From Argopecten irradians (lineage: Eukaryota; Mollusca; Bivalvia; Pectinida; Pectinidae), in NCBI RefSeq assembly GCF_041381155.1, contig NC_091134.1:35407540-35471539 (forward strand): a DNA stretch of 64,000 nt, read 5' to 3'. The notes beneath the pieces were generated by a model that saw nothing but the letters and a program-made list of their open reading frames with translations, did not search any database and was not told the origin of the DNA. The position numbers were made by a program, and so were the translations under genes. Shown piece by piece: positions 22,426 through 35,008 of the stretch (positions within the stretch are counted from its first letter, which is position 1; each line of letters opens with the position of its first letter).

Positions 22426-24811
22426 ACTCAGTGCAGCAAATGTTCATACATACCACTATCTAACCTAAAGATTGACAATTATAGTAAGACATTCACTACC
22501 AAATTAATATTTGAAATGTCTCGTTTGGTCGGAGTCATAACGTCACTGTACATCAGAAAATTGGAAGTAAATGTAAGCAACTGTTGATAAAATACATTTT
22601 TATCTGTGTGTAACAAGGTAATATTACGTTTTGTTTCATCCTTATACATTTATTTGGCTAACATGTCATTTGCAAATATAATACATATCATAGGACAAAA
22701 CATCCGTTATCTCGACACCTACCGTCGTGGTGGTGTCAATATCTAGAGCGTGACGCACTATGCACTGGCATTCAGACTGACTGCATGTGCGATCGCTTTC
22801 TTGTTTACCACACGTATTTAGGTAAAGTATGTTCTCTCATTTTATTTTCATTGATTGACATTTCTACAATGTAACTTCCCGATAATGTTATTCTTCCGAT
22901 GCGTATTTATATAGAGTAGGTTCTCATATTTTATTTACATTGATTGGCATTTGTATACTGTGACCTCTCGATTATGTTATGTTAAGTCCATGCCAAAAAA
23001 AACAGATAAGTCGATATATTTAAAAAGGCATACTGAGGTGAATTTCATATCAATTCCAGGTCAAGATGTTTTGCAGGTCAAATTGACCTGAAGATGTATT
23101 GCCGGTGTAATCTAGTCTAGTCTACATCTGCAACAGCCGAGTCTTCTTTTTATAGCTCATTTTGTTTGTTCATTGGTTTCTAAACACTGAATCTTTTTGT
23201 TGTTTGCATTCACGTACTGCTACCGATTTAGCTAATTTCAACTTTACTGACGTCCGTAATGTGATACCTAGTATTTGTAATGATTTTGTGTATTCGCTTT
23301 ATAAGATGATATTACGTTCCTTTGATTGATCTTGCAATACATAAGAAGCTGTGCTCCACTGTGTTTTAAATATGCACTGTCATACAAAAGAAAAGGACAA
23401 GCAAACATACTGATATAACATAGAGAATATGTATTGAGATACTAAAAGCTATTCTATTAAAACCCTATAAGATAATCACATAGTGTAATGATGGAGTTCC
23501 AGAATGACCCGTACTTAATTACAGCGGGTCATTTCATATGGTGGGAAAAATTACGTATAACACCTATATTCAATTATGCAAGACATCACAATTGCCATTA
23601 CATATTTTTTTCCGTCCTATTGGGCTTAAAAACCATACCTTGTACTCTGTACTACAAACATGTAGGGCTACAACTCAAACAAAGTTGACGAATCGATAAC
23701 ATACGTTAGCAAACCCCATGGACGTACTGGAATTCGACCCTCAAGTTAATCTATCGTAAAGTATAATGTCTAGCATGTGATTCTGTCAGTATAAAGTTAG
23801 TCATCAAATTTCGGTTATGAATACATATTTTCTTTTATGCACTGATTTTTTTAATGATATGATGAATTTTATAGACTACTTTGTGCATTTTTTAAATTGT
23901 GTAACTTGAAAGTTTGACGTTTTTTACGGATCCATTTCGACAAGACAGTGCACAATGATGTGTAAAATACACTGCTCTAAAAATGTATGTTGAACAGTAG
24001 TCATGCATTTTTATTGATAAAATTTAAAAACAAAAAAATGTAAGTATTCTTTAAGATGCAATATGAATATTTTATTGTCCAAATACTTTTAAGTTTTTCC
24101 TGACAATTCAATATGTCGCTAAGTTAATATAGTGCAATGGAATTGGAAAATTTGCTTAATAGCAAAAACTGAAATTCAAAATATAAACAACTGCATTATC
24201 TATAAAAGCCTGTCATGGGGCTTAATTAGGAAAATATTCTTGTCAAAACACCAATGTAACATTGTAATTCATGAACTGCTTCGCAGATTCTTGTAATTCA
24301 GTTTACATGTACTATAAATAATCTCTTAAAAATTCTAAATCACTAAGGGACTATTTCTTTAACAGAATTCTTACGCCCTAAACCAAACAGAAATGACTTA
24401 GCAAACAGCAACGTACAATTTCAAAGCCAGTGAAACCATGGGATAAAGAAAAAGTTCTAACTAATCGGTTTTTACAAAAATAATACATTATGCAGGTAAC
24501 AACTAGATTTTAGACACAACACTGATGTACAGACGACATAACGTTAACAATTACTTTATGTAATATGTGTGTATGTCAGTTTAGAAATCTAAAAAGTTGT
24601 GGCTCTTAATAATTCTCTGAGATAGGTATTAAAATTACGAGACATATGTATGGGTTATATAATTCCGTAGGAGACTGAAGATATTTTGCTTTGCGATAAA
24701 CATATTACCGAGCTCATAGATTCCAATATCATTTGTATAAAGTGTTGGTTAACACATGCAATTGTTATTTCGGTCTAGACAATAATTTGACCACTTGACC
24801 ATTTGGACAGG

Positions 24812-27800
24812 ATGGGTGTGTTAACCTACATCTTGGTTCTGGTCTTAGCTGTACTCACTGCTCTGCTGTTCATGGGGAGCTCTGGTCCACAACCAACTAA
24901 ATACCTGAATGATACATACGATTATATAATAGGTGAGTGTACTAAACATCACAACAGTTCAAATATTGGTTATAAGATCTGTGCTGCATATATTTTACAG
25001 AGAAGATATAAAAGTATCTTACAATACAAGGTTTATTTTTTGCGAGACTTAAATTGTTCGAATGCCGAGACAACAAGGCTTCGTCGAGTCAACTCGGCAT
25101 TTCGGGTCGACCACCGAAATAAACCTTATACTGCAAATACAAACCGTGTATTCTTCTGCTGTTGCTTATAAATGTCATTCAAAACAAATGGAAGTTAGTG
25201 ATAATTACTAGTTTTCGCTTGAAGCGAGACGCTACTTTGTTGCGCAGGAATGAGAGTGTACTACTTTTTACTGACTTTTCAAACAGTAAAGTAGTTCCAG
25301 TAAATTCTGGTTTCATATTAAGCTAATTTCTGAAATAGAATGTAAGATATTAAATATAGAAGTTAAATTAGATATCTTATTTAAAGTTGTATTTCTGGTA
25401 ATTTTCACTGTAACGATATATTGCTTAAACATTTGATATTTAAACATGCACATGGAACTCATTGATTAAGCTCCCCAAAAGAATATGTCGTCCTATAAGA
25501 GCTACGAAATCTAGGGATCATATATTCCTGGTTTTGAATACAGCGCTTTCAATCACCGCCATTTTCAGTACCTTCGGCTTTTGTCGGCATTCCGAATCGT
25601 ACCACGTGATTTATGTCCACACGTCCTGCACGTGGTGATCCAGGTAACTAGAGTAAATGCACATGTGTTTGTTTACGTTTTCCTTCTGGCTAATATGAGC
25701 AAATCGTGCTGGTATATGTCCACAGACTGAGAGCGAGTATTTGAAATATCTAATTCATACATTGCCGTAATTCAATATTGTGTGTATCAAATATTGTAAT
25801 GTGCAAGCATTATTTTCTTTGTAGATCCAGTCTGCTGAGGTCGACCGCATGTTTTGTTTATGAAAAAAATTGTTGACATTTGGTTTCACAACTCTCGTGT
25901 TACTTCGAGATTGTCGCGACGATGTTCGGAAGAGTTCGGAATGATTCGGCATCTTTCGAGCTTATTTTTGACGTGTACACGTTAAAAAGATTTTTTACTT
26001 CTATAATTAAAAATACTTCCAGTGCTGCAACTTTATAAAAAGTGGTAAAAGTAGAAAGTTTAAACCTCGGACAGACGGGGAAAAATGTGTATAACACTTA
26101 AACAGTTTTCACTATGACAAAAAGAGCGAAAGTGATAGACCATACAACTTTAAGGAAAAATGATAAGATTAAGATAAAATAAGATAAGATAAGATAAGAT
26201 TTATTCTGGTTCAGGACAATCATGAGTCCTCTATACCAGACTCGTATAGATACATATTACATATGTCATAAATGCATTTATAATCTGTACACATCATACA
26301 AAATTGTGTTATTATGATATTGTTGCTTCGTAATTGAAAAAAAAAGTTCCTGATTCTTCCAGTGATTATCCAACTTATTTTTAAACGAATTTACATTATA
26401 TTACATTATATATAAGATATCTCATATAGTATATAAGATATCTTATTTGATTTTCTACATAAGATATATGCGGAGGTGGCGTTGAAAGGGAGAATCAAGC
26501 GATGTGTGGTTGCATTCAACGATACATTGAAAACGTAGAAGCAGTTAATTCCCATTATTCTAGGAAAGACTATATAGGCTATTCTAGGAAAGACTATATA
26601 GGCTATAGTGGCAACCGATCTATACATGCATACTTACAATTATGTAAGTCTCGTTCAACTTAACGTTTGATACTGCTGTAGCATGCGAAGCCAAGAAGAG
26701 TCTGGTTAAACGAATAGTAGTATACTGTACGGTAACTGTCTATATGTAGACTCATCCCATGTAGGGAGACTTCATTTTGGGCTTTGGTTGAAATCTCGTT
26801 CCTATATTGATAGCTTATATAGCAACGAGATTTCAATTATATAAGATATCTGATATATTATATAAGATAAGATATTTTATATATCACATAAGATATCTTA
26901 TATACGATATAAGATATCTTATATCGGATTCATTAAAAAATTAATTAAGATAACTCATATATTACATAAAATATCTTATATATTATATGAGATATTTCCT
27001 ACACTATCACAATCAATATATCTTATATATATATGCATTGAAATTAAGGATCGACATTGCTCTTTGAATAAATGTCATGTTATTTTGTCATTGTTGATTG
27101 TTAATTTACATAGTAGGAGACTAGAATTCTGTTTTAATATACAAGTACATAATGTTACATATGTTGCTTAACTTAGTTGGAGTATAGAATTTCGTAAATA
27201 CGATATCTATATATTGTATTTTTGTCATTCATTGATTTACATAGTTGGAGCCGGATCTGCTGGTGCAGTATTGGTAACTCGGTTGTCAGAAGACAGGGGA
27301 AATAATGTGTTACTACTGGAGGCAGGGGATACTGGAGAAAGTAACTGGTTTATTAATACACCACTGACTGGCAGCCTACTTCGAAATTCAAGCGAAGACT
27401 GGAGTTACCTCACGGAACCACAACAACATGCTCAATTTGGTATGAAGGATCAGGTAGGTTTTTGTATTACAGTTATCTGCCCTTAGGTGTAGGTATTGAG
27501 TATGACGTATGACGTATGTGTTTGCGAGCGTAACGTCATAAAATGGCGTGAATTTCGCTTACAAAACAGTCACAATGGATACGTATCCACACGAGAGGTA
27601 ACTCTGTTACATGCACAATAGGATTTTCATTATAACATTTAACTTTGATTGATGTACATACCATAACCAAAGGAACATTATTTATATGTCATATTCTCGT
27701 ATTTTAGCACTAATAGATTATGTTGAATTTGTTTTAATTTTAATACCAGTTCTATATTTTCATACTCCTGAAGAGTATCCCATTGTATCTTATTAGCAGA

Positions 27801-30800
27801 TAATAATATTTAGTAATCTGTAATTCATTAATTTGTGAAAGCATCAATTTAGATTCATAAATTAGTAGCCCAATCTTTGGTCCAAAGAGAAAGTATGCAC
27901 CACAGCCGACAACGTATAAACCACTCTCATCATTTGAACAATAATTGGCATTTACTCGTAAATATGTATAATTTTCAAAATTATAAATTATATAAATAAC
28001 TGACTTTGCTTTTGCTTTTGGTGGATGCGCTATCTGTACTTCATTCCATATAGAGCATAATGCCATGGATTTTTTTCAGGACATAATTAAATATTTTAAT
28101 ATTTCTAATCTAGCTCAAACTTTTCAATGTAGATAATGGTGTTAAGTAAGTAACTTTTGCAACTGAAGAAAAATACTAATTCGTCTGATCATATTTTCGA
28201 TAAAGAAATCCTACCAATCGTCAGCGGTGTAGCATCGTTAAGGTTCGTGTATGATAAAAATTACATTGTGCTTTAAGTTATTTATACATGTTCAGAATTA
28301 TTTGAACTCATCAGAGAGGCTGCTGGCCAAGAGGGAAAGTCCTTGGTGGATCCAGTGCTCTAAACATGATGGTTTATATCCGGGGTAGTCGCCATGACTA
28401 CGACAGCTGGGCGAAGGCAGGATGTGAGGGCTGGAGTTACAAGGACGTCCTGCCATATTTCCTGAAATCCGAGGATGCCCAGTCAGACGAACTAAAACAT
28501 TCAGGTAGTCAATAATTCAGCGAGTGATTTGTATGTGCTTAAAGTTGGATGCAGATATTTTACATCCGCAGTTTTCCTTCTTTCGTTGTCCATTGACTGG
28601 AAAAGGAAACTACTTAATTCGTTATAAATGTTTACTAAATTCCATCCATTACACTTTGGCGAAGTTGTTAAAATAAGATAACTGTAACTGGCAATTTCAT
28701 CTCTTCTTCGAATATGAATGCATAAATGTTTCCTTCTTTTTTGAATGATATTCTAGTATCATATTATAAGATTCTTAGTGTTTTAAATCATTGTAACTTT
28801 AGGTAAATAGTTTATACTATAAGCTATTTTATACATGTTTTGTGATTAGCCGAATAGCTCTTTTACAAAAGCACCCAGATTTATAACCTTGATTAAGTGC
28901 CACTTTTTTACAAAGTATTCCACAGTACTGGCGGAGAACTAGGGGTGTCTCACGTCGGACATACAGGCCTAGCCAATGTCTTCCTTGATGCTGGACAGGA
29001 GTTAGGCTTCAAATCTCAGGGTTGCCATGAACCTGACCAAATAGGTAATCATATTTCAGTTATTTTAGTTTTGAAAACTGCTGGAATTCTTGATTTTGCA
29101 ACAAGTTATTGCTTTTCCTTAGTCTTTTGAATTTCGACTTCAACAACGTATAACATGCCGTTGATCTTATGTTTTTCAGTTAGTTTCTGTTTTTGCATGC
29201 GTCTTATATAATCTTGATAATCTCAACGCGTTTTGGTTTCAGGGTTTTGTAAGATGGAAGCTACAGTTAGGGGAGGAAGACGAGCCAGCACTTACTCCGA
29301 GTTCCTCAAATCTGCAATGAGTCGTAAAAACTTACACGTCGGCGTGAACAGTTTGGTAGCTAAGGTGAGGATAGTATACGGTTGAGAAAGATGCTGTCAC
29401 AAGTTATTAGTCGGATACCTTTTCTTAATTAAAATGGGCGCTGTAAGACCTTGATTATATCTATAACATCTCCTGGTCAGTTTGATGATAAGATATAATA
29501 TAAGTAACATTGTCTCCATTTTCATTATTCAAAAAACATTGACAGAACATTTTATACCCAATAATTTTGTGAAAACTGATTTGTATGCAGACTCTAGATA
29601 GTTGCACAAAACATTTTGGAGACAGTGTATATCTTATGTTGATCTATAACAAAGGCAATCCTTGTGAATGCTAGTTGCAATATATCTCACGGGTGGAGGG
29701 AACTTCTCTTTAGCTCGATCGGTTGAGCATTAGACTAACAATTAAGTGTTTTCAGGGTCGATACCTTAAAAACCTAATAAAAATGACATGCAAAAAGGCA
29801 TCCTCGAGGTTAAATGAGGTACTATCACTATCTTAATATCCATCACTGGCTTATGTCATAGAAAACCTGAAGGCAGTTCTGGAGAAAATACTGACATGCC
29901 TACAGGCTTCCTTTGAAGGTTTACAGAGAGCTACGCTCAACTGCAAGACCATACAATGCATTTTTATTCGACTCATTTGATGTACATCAAATGACCAAAC
30001 TACCTGATCATTCGTTATCGCACATAGACACTTTTGCTATGATATATTTCGACAATGATAGTAAGCCAAGGAAGACAAAGGGGCTATTGAACTATGTGTT
30101 CTATTTGTAATTAAAGATATATCGTGTCGTATTACAAATACAATCGGCATTCAAGCATAATCTTATCATGGAATAAGCCGTATAAATAAGCCCATCGTGT
30201 TTGTTCCTCCAGGTCCTAATCGAGAGGGGCGGTGCCGAGGGAGTGGAAGTGATCAGAGATGGAAAAACCGTCACAATCCGCGCCAGGAAGGAAGTTATCC
30301 TGTCAGGTGGCGCTATCAACACACCCCAGCTGCTGATGCTGTCAGGGGTGGGACCACGTGGTCACTTAAAGGATATTGGGGTTAGTTATCTTTATAGTTT
30401 ATTTTTTATTTTTTTTATTGTATGCTATTGATTGTAGAACAATGTGGCATTTTAAAATGGTAGCGACACGAGCGTCACTAAACGTTTTAACTCATTCACC
30501 CCTGAAAATTCATAATGGACTGTTCCAGCCTATGAAATGGAGTTCAAATTTATGTAAAGGGGGGAACGAGTCAATGGAACAACCCTATTTTTCTTTTAAT
30601 CAATGTTCCTTTAACGAACATTAACATATTTGTTGATGCAGCACATATGCTTATTACTGTGAATATTGCTCAGTTGATAGCTAGGTGCATTATTTAAAAA
30701 GACAAGTGCATATATATGTATGTATGTTATCTTTTTCAGATAGGTGTCAAAGCCGACCTGCCCGTCGGAGATAATCTACAGGACCATTTGATGCTGTACA

Positions 30801-33800
30801 TACAGATCCTTACCAACACAACGCTGCCTTTATCAGCTGAAAGCCTAGCCAGCGTTTGGGAGCTGAGCGATTATATCCTTAACAAGAAAGGTAGAGTGAC
30901 TTTGCAGTCACATGAAAGTGTGGACTACTTCAATTATGTCCAGCTTTATAAGTCTATATTTTCAAGTAAAAGTTCTTAAGAAGGAAGATTTTTTAAGAAG
31001 GAAGATTTTTTTCGATTTTCCAATAATGATGATATTACGCACCATCCTCTAAACTTATTCCACTGAAAAACAATAGTGACGGTATCGTTTTTATACCAAC
31101 GACCATTTCGAAAATGAAGATGCGATATCCGAGAAACCTTAATCTCATTTTCCTTTTTCGAATTAAAACTCAGGAAAAATATTAATTTCCATCAAGTTGA
31201 ATGCCGTACAAACTGTAATGCCGTACAAACTCTATGGTACGGGTAGTTGATAGGTTCAATATCTCAAAAGAATGAAAATCATTACTTTTCGGTAGTAACG
31301 ACATTCTCTTCGAGTTGTACCCCTTTACCTTGGCATAATAATTTGCAACGGGAAGTAACAATACCTAAAAACTAACCATATATATATATTTTACATCACA
31401 TAATGAAAATGGGCTTGAATTGTATACAATTTGTTTAGTAAATATTAAAATTGATAGGCGACAAATAGATCTAATCCAGAAGCAGATTATTGTCTTATTT
31501 GACTCTGTCTTGATACTCACCTATCTTTCCGCAAAACATTGTATACTTGTATATGGTAGTCAGACTAAATGTACCTAGAACGCATATGCGTTATGCTGTT
31601 CTTAACAAAATGGGGCCGCAGTGGCCGAGTGGTTAATATGTCTCGACATATTACTACCTATGGGTTGCGAGTTCGAATCCCATGTGGGGCAGTTGCCAGG
31701 TACTGACCGCTGGTCGGTGGTTTTTCTCCGGGTACTTTGCTTTCCTCCACCAACAAACCTGGTACGTCCTTTAATGTCCCTGGCTGTTAATAGGACCTTA
31801 TTCTGATAAAACTTTTTAAAAACTCCTTACAAAAGCATTGTTTGACAAAGGATGAAACCTTTACACCTTTACCAATTATTTGAACTTGCTTAGATTGTTG
31901 TCAGTCGTCCTACTAGCAATCATTGTCATTCAATGACCTACAAGGTTTTCGAGAAATTCAAAGTAACAAGAGAAAACACATTGAACCATGATCATACATT
32001 GACAAACGGCCCACGCAAGTGGCTGTAAGACTCCCGACTAAGAAATTTGAGGTTTGAGTTGAACAGTCAGCTTGGCTAACAAGACCTTTGCACTTTTCGA
32101 ACATGTATTAGAAAATCACAATTAATAAAAAATACACATAATGTACTGTTGAATATTTTAGGTGCCTTTGCTACGACAGGCATTGAGGGTTCAGCCTTTC
32201 TGTATAATGATGGTAGTATCACAAGTGATAATGGAAATTCTCCAGACATACAAGTCCATCTGGGAAGTGCGCATGCTTTCACGGAAAATGCGAAATCGTT
32301 TGAAAACATGAATTTTAAGGAAGAGGTTTGTGGTTTTGTTTCAAAAAAAAATAAATCTTATAACGACATTGCAATAGAAAGGAGCTAAATACATTTGTAA
32401 ATGAATATGTTTTTCATATTTAATGAAATTACTTAACCTTTTCCCATTTTCAGTTGTTATTTCAATTTGATTAAAAACATAAAGCGGCATTGAAATAAGT
32501 CGTTTATAAGCTTAGATAGTTGCGTTCCTTTGATTTATTTGCAGAAAATCAAGATAACGTTTTCAACAAAAAATAACCAATCATCTATTGCAATCGTGTT
32601 CTAACATTATATATTACCGTTGCAGGTTAAAGACCTGTTTTTCTCTTCACCAGCACGACCTAGTAGTTTTGTGTTATTACCAGTTCTCTTACATCCCAAA
32701 AGCAGAGGTACCATACGACTAAAAAGTAAGGACCCCAACTACTATCCAGCCATAGACCCACAGTATTTACAACATTCAGACGATATTGACACCTTATTGA
32801 AAGGTAACAACAATACAAAAACTTATCAACGATATGAGATCCATTATACGAAAATGGAAATATTTTCTAACAGCTTACCTCTTTTGCAACTAAAAAGCGA
32901 AATGATCACGAAATTCATTCGGTAATCAAGTGTGAACTTAAAAACTTTATAATTTGTGGTTTTTTTTTGTTTTTTTTTCTCTCTGTCTATTGAATTGTTC
33001 CTTTCAGTCAATTAACACACCAAAAAAAATGTACGTTCGATGGTATTTCCACATTCGTTTATAATTTTAAAAAGATCTAAACGTTCAGGTTGAAAGTAGC
33101 AGGTTGTCATGGTTGGTGAACGAGTAGAAATTACAACCTTAAACCGTTTTCCGACGTAAAAGTTTGTAGGGTTACCTAAATTTATAGGGTTACCTAAATT
33201 TAAAGGGTTACCTAAATTATAAGGGTTACTTAAATTTATATTGTACTATGTAGAAAGGATATTTCTACTGTAACAGGTGCACGGTTCGCTGAGCGGCTTC
33301 TGGACACAAAGGCAATGAAGGCAATAGACGCGACTCTCAACACTTCCATTCCTATGTACAACCTTTGTAAGGACCACAAATTCAGGTCTGACGGTTTCTG
33401 GAAATGTTTGATACAACACGCAGCCGTTACAGTATATCATCCAATCGGTACCTGCCGAATGGGCCGAGCAGACGACAACACGGCGGTGGTGGACCCTCAA
33501 CTAAGGTAAATTAAACATTATTTTAAGGTAAATTAAACATTATTTTTAAGTTTTCAGCTTTTTTTGATATGGAAAGAAAACTAATCCGGGTCGTAAAAAT
33601 TAGTCATAATCTCTTTCCGTCTATTTAAAGCGTAAAAATAGCTTTTAGAGAAAAAAAAGATGCGTGACATTTAAAGAAACATCCCGAAAAGAATATTCAT
33701 GGATACATATTTTTTATTTTGAAATATCTAAATAGAACAAAGTGTTCCAGAAGATTAAGCGTTCTCGTTCATTGATACTAACATATCCATGTCAAACGTT

Positions 33801-34388
33801 ATATCCAGCATCGCCTTCATACCGCTAAACAAATCATAGTAGTTATACTGAAAATCATTATAGTCTAGCTAGATGCTCGAGGGCATAATCAGGTAATGCT
33901 TAGCGATAATTTCTGCCTAAGTATGATGTTTGGTAAAACTGTATCGGATTGTATCATGATCCTCAAAGGTTAATTTAAATACAGTTGACGTAATAAGGAT
34001 ACAATATTTCAAACTCAATGTGAACTTTGGAGATTTACGTAGTGTTTAGCTTCATAATAAAAAAAAATTATAAAAATTTTATTCATTGTTAAATATTAGT
34101 TTTGTGCTTGAATTGTGAAACTTTATTATTTCAATCTGGATTTAAATTCTATTTTATACTCAATTTAACTTTGAAACAAAATGAAAGTAAATGTCAATTT
34201 TTAATAATATTTATTTCAGAGTGAAAGGTATTAAACATCTACGTGTAGTAGACGCTTCAATCATGCGGGACGTTCCGTCGGGTAATACAAACGCCGCGGT
34301 GATCATGATTGCAGAGAAGGCTGCTGACATGATACGTGGTAAAGACACTGTCGGGAAATGGAAGGAACAAATAAGGGGACATGTATGA
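24812..34388 (+). CDS. GMC oxidoreductase gene C (glucose dehydrogenase [FAD, quinone]-like), complete
   Basis: Eleven exons: 24812-24932, 27245-27453, 28315-28504, 28916-29044, 29243-29364, 30213-30380, 30740-30890, 32162-32325, 32626-32803, 33277-33505 and 34220-34388. They join in phase to 1830 nt, 609 residues plus TGA, a normal length for the family. The ATG has A at -3 and G at +4. Residues 1-24 are hydrophobic (signal peptide or anchor), suggesting a secretory-pathway or membrane-associated enzyme. GAGSAG (42-47) binds the FAD diphosphate and E66 ends the second Rossmann strand. Signature 1 begins at G117 ([11 protein letters not shown]). Signature 2 is 290-304. The active-site pair is H532 ([10 protein letters not shown]) and N576. 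GMC enzymes pass electrons from an alcohol substrate to FAD and then to oxygen, quinone or another acceptor; which applies here is unknown. This is the only complete, intact member of the array in this window. Introns carry a MITE, a SINE and satellites. Confidence 0.95.
25027..25135. repeat. Inverted-repeat hairpin in intron 1 of gene C
   Basis: AAGGTTTATTT near 25028 pairs with AAATAAACCTT near 25123, and nested inside AATGCCGAG pairs with CTCGGCATT. The whole could fold into a stem-loop of about 110 nt. It may be a small MITE remnant; no target duplication was confirmed. Confidence 0.6.
26164..26201. repeat. (AAGAT)n microsatellite
   Basis: Repeats of AAGAT/GATAA in intron 1 of gene C, imperfect at the left end. 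Confidence 0.85.
26405..27030. repeat. AT-rich palindromic repeats based on ATATAAGATATCTTATAT
   Basis: Intron 1 of gene C contains many full or partial copies of this self-complementary 18-mer, clustered at 26405-26450 and 26838-27030. Between them are a 24-bp tandem duplication (26558-26605) and a hairpin with 13-bp arms (26788-26800 and 26824-26836). Confidence 0.8.
30487..30574. mobile_element. MITE-like element in intron 6 of gene C
   Basis: Diverged homologue of 15914-16004 at the corresponding intron position. The left terminus TTAACTCATTCACCCCT is well kept; the right terminus AGGGGGGAACGAGTCAA is degraded. Confidence 0.6.
31612..31815 (+). mobile_element. tRNA-derived SINE in intron 7 of gene C
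   Basis: The head resembles a Ser/Leu-type tRNA, with box A text TGGCCGAGTGGTTAA (31622-31636) and box B AGTTCGAATCC (31670-31680). A central block follows (GGTTTTTCTCCGGGTACT, then TTTCCTCCACC) and a tail with GGCTGTTAATAGGACC. The body beyond the tRNA part shows it is a SINE, not a tRNA gene. Internal pol III promoter elements look recognisable, so it is a fairly young or well-preserved copy. Confidence 0.8.
33169..33240. repeat. 18-bp tandem repeat, four copies, intron 9 of gene C
   Basis: Four consecutive copies of GGGTTACCTAAATTTATA with a few changes. The equivalent intron of pseudogene B (about 19975-20005) has only about two. Confidence 0.9.
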
Positions 34389-34601
34389 GAAGTGCTGAAA
34401 TATAAAAAAAAAATCTTATAAAGAAATGTATGTATACAGCTCAACATCACCTTCTAATGTCTTGTATTGCTGATGGCAAGTGAGGTATTTTGACAATCAT
34501 ATATCATGGAGTATTTTTGTTATTGTCAAGGCCGTGATTCTTCCCTTTTTCAGAGGATTTCCTATGATGGAACAATAGTTAGAGAAACAAATTATGTCAG
34601 A

Positions 34602-34713
34602 TTTGATCTGAAACATCATGGAATTACCTTTTTAATTTTTTTTTATTTTATGTCCTCTTTTTATACATTCTCATTGTCATGTATATTTTTTGATTATTTT
34701 GTTTCAGATCAAA
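34602..34713. other. Inverted repeat in the 3' flank of gene C
   Basis: TTTGATCTGAAACA (34602-34615) and TGTTTCAGATCAAA (34700-34713) are perfect 14-bp inverted repeats with an 84-base spacer rich in T. They lie between the stop codon and the candidate poly(A) signal, so the transcript could form this hairpin in its 3' UTR. Confidence 0.6.
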
Positions 34714-34796
34714 ATATAATTTTTGTTGAAATAAGATATTTTTATGAAATAATGTCACCTGGTGTGTGCCGTGTGGTTGATGTACAGTACTTGTAT

Positions 34797-34802
34797 AATA
34801 AA
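34797..34802 (+). promoter_or_regulatory. Candidate polyadenylation signal of gene C
   Basis: AATAAA located 409 bp after the TGA of gene C and followed by T/G-rich sequence (TTCTTCGTTTGATT). The expected 3' UTR would be about 0.42 kb. Confidence 0.45.
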
Positions 34803-34942
34803 TTCTTCGTTTGATTATCTGCCATGATAGAAACCCCATACGGAGGTAAAATCAGAACTAATGAATCCCATCCAAATCTTTAATTCATGGTAGGAAATGG
34901 AACATGAACCAAAAAATATCAATATTGTATAAAAAAAAAAGT

Positions 34943-35008
34943 ATCCCTGCAAAGAATCCTTTAACTTTTCTGTCTATCCGTGCAAAGAATCCTTTAACTT
35001 TTCTGCCG
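34943..35008. repeat. 33-bp direct repeat, two copies
   Basis: Two adjacent copies share TGCAAAGAATCCTTTAACTT with very few differences. Confidence 0.85.

Larger units (their letters stand above)
20684..24811. other. Intergenic DNA between pseudogene B and gene C, duplicated unit copy 2
   Basis: No gene recognised. It is collinear with 7012-11705. The part from about 24499 to 24811 is the immediate 5' flank of gene C and has no counterpart upstream of pseudogene B, because the displaced block starts exactly there. A TTATATA at 24655-24661, about 150 bp before the ATG, is a weak TATA-like candidate only. Confidence 0.7.

Noticed and set aside
24803-24811. An upstream in-frame TTG start for gene C
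   Set aside because: TTG is not a normal start in animal nuclear genes. The ATG at 24812 has a good Kozak context and begins the hydrophobic leader.
31612-31690. A functional tRNA gene
   Set aside because: Box A and B look good, but the sequence continues into a SINE body and the ends do not form a clear acceptor stem.
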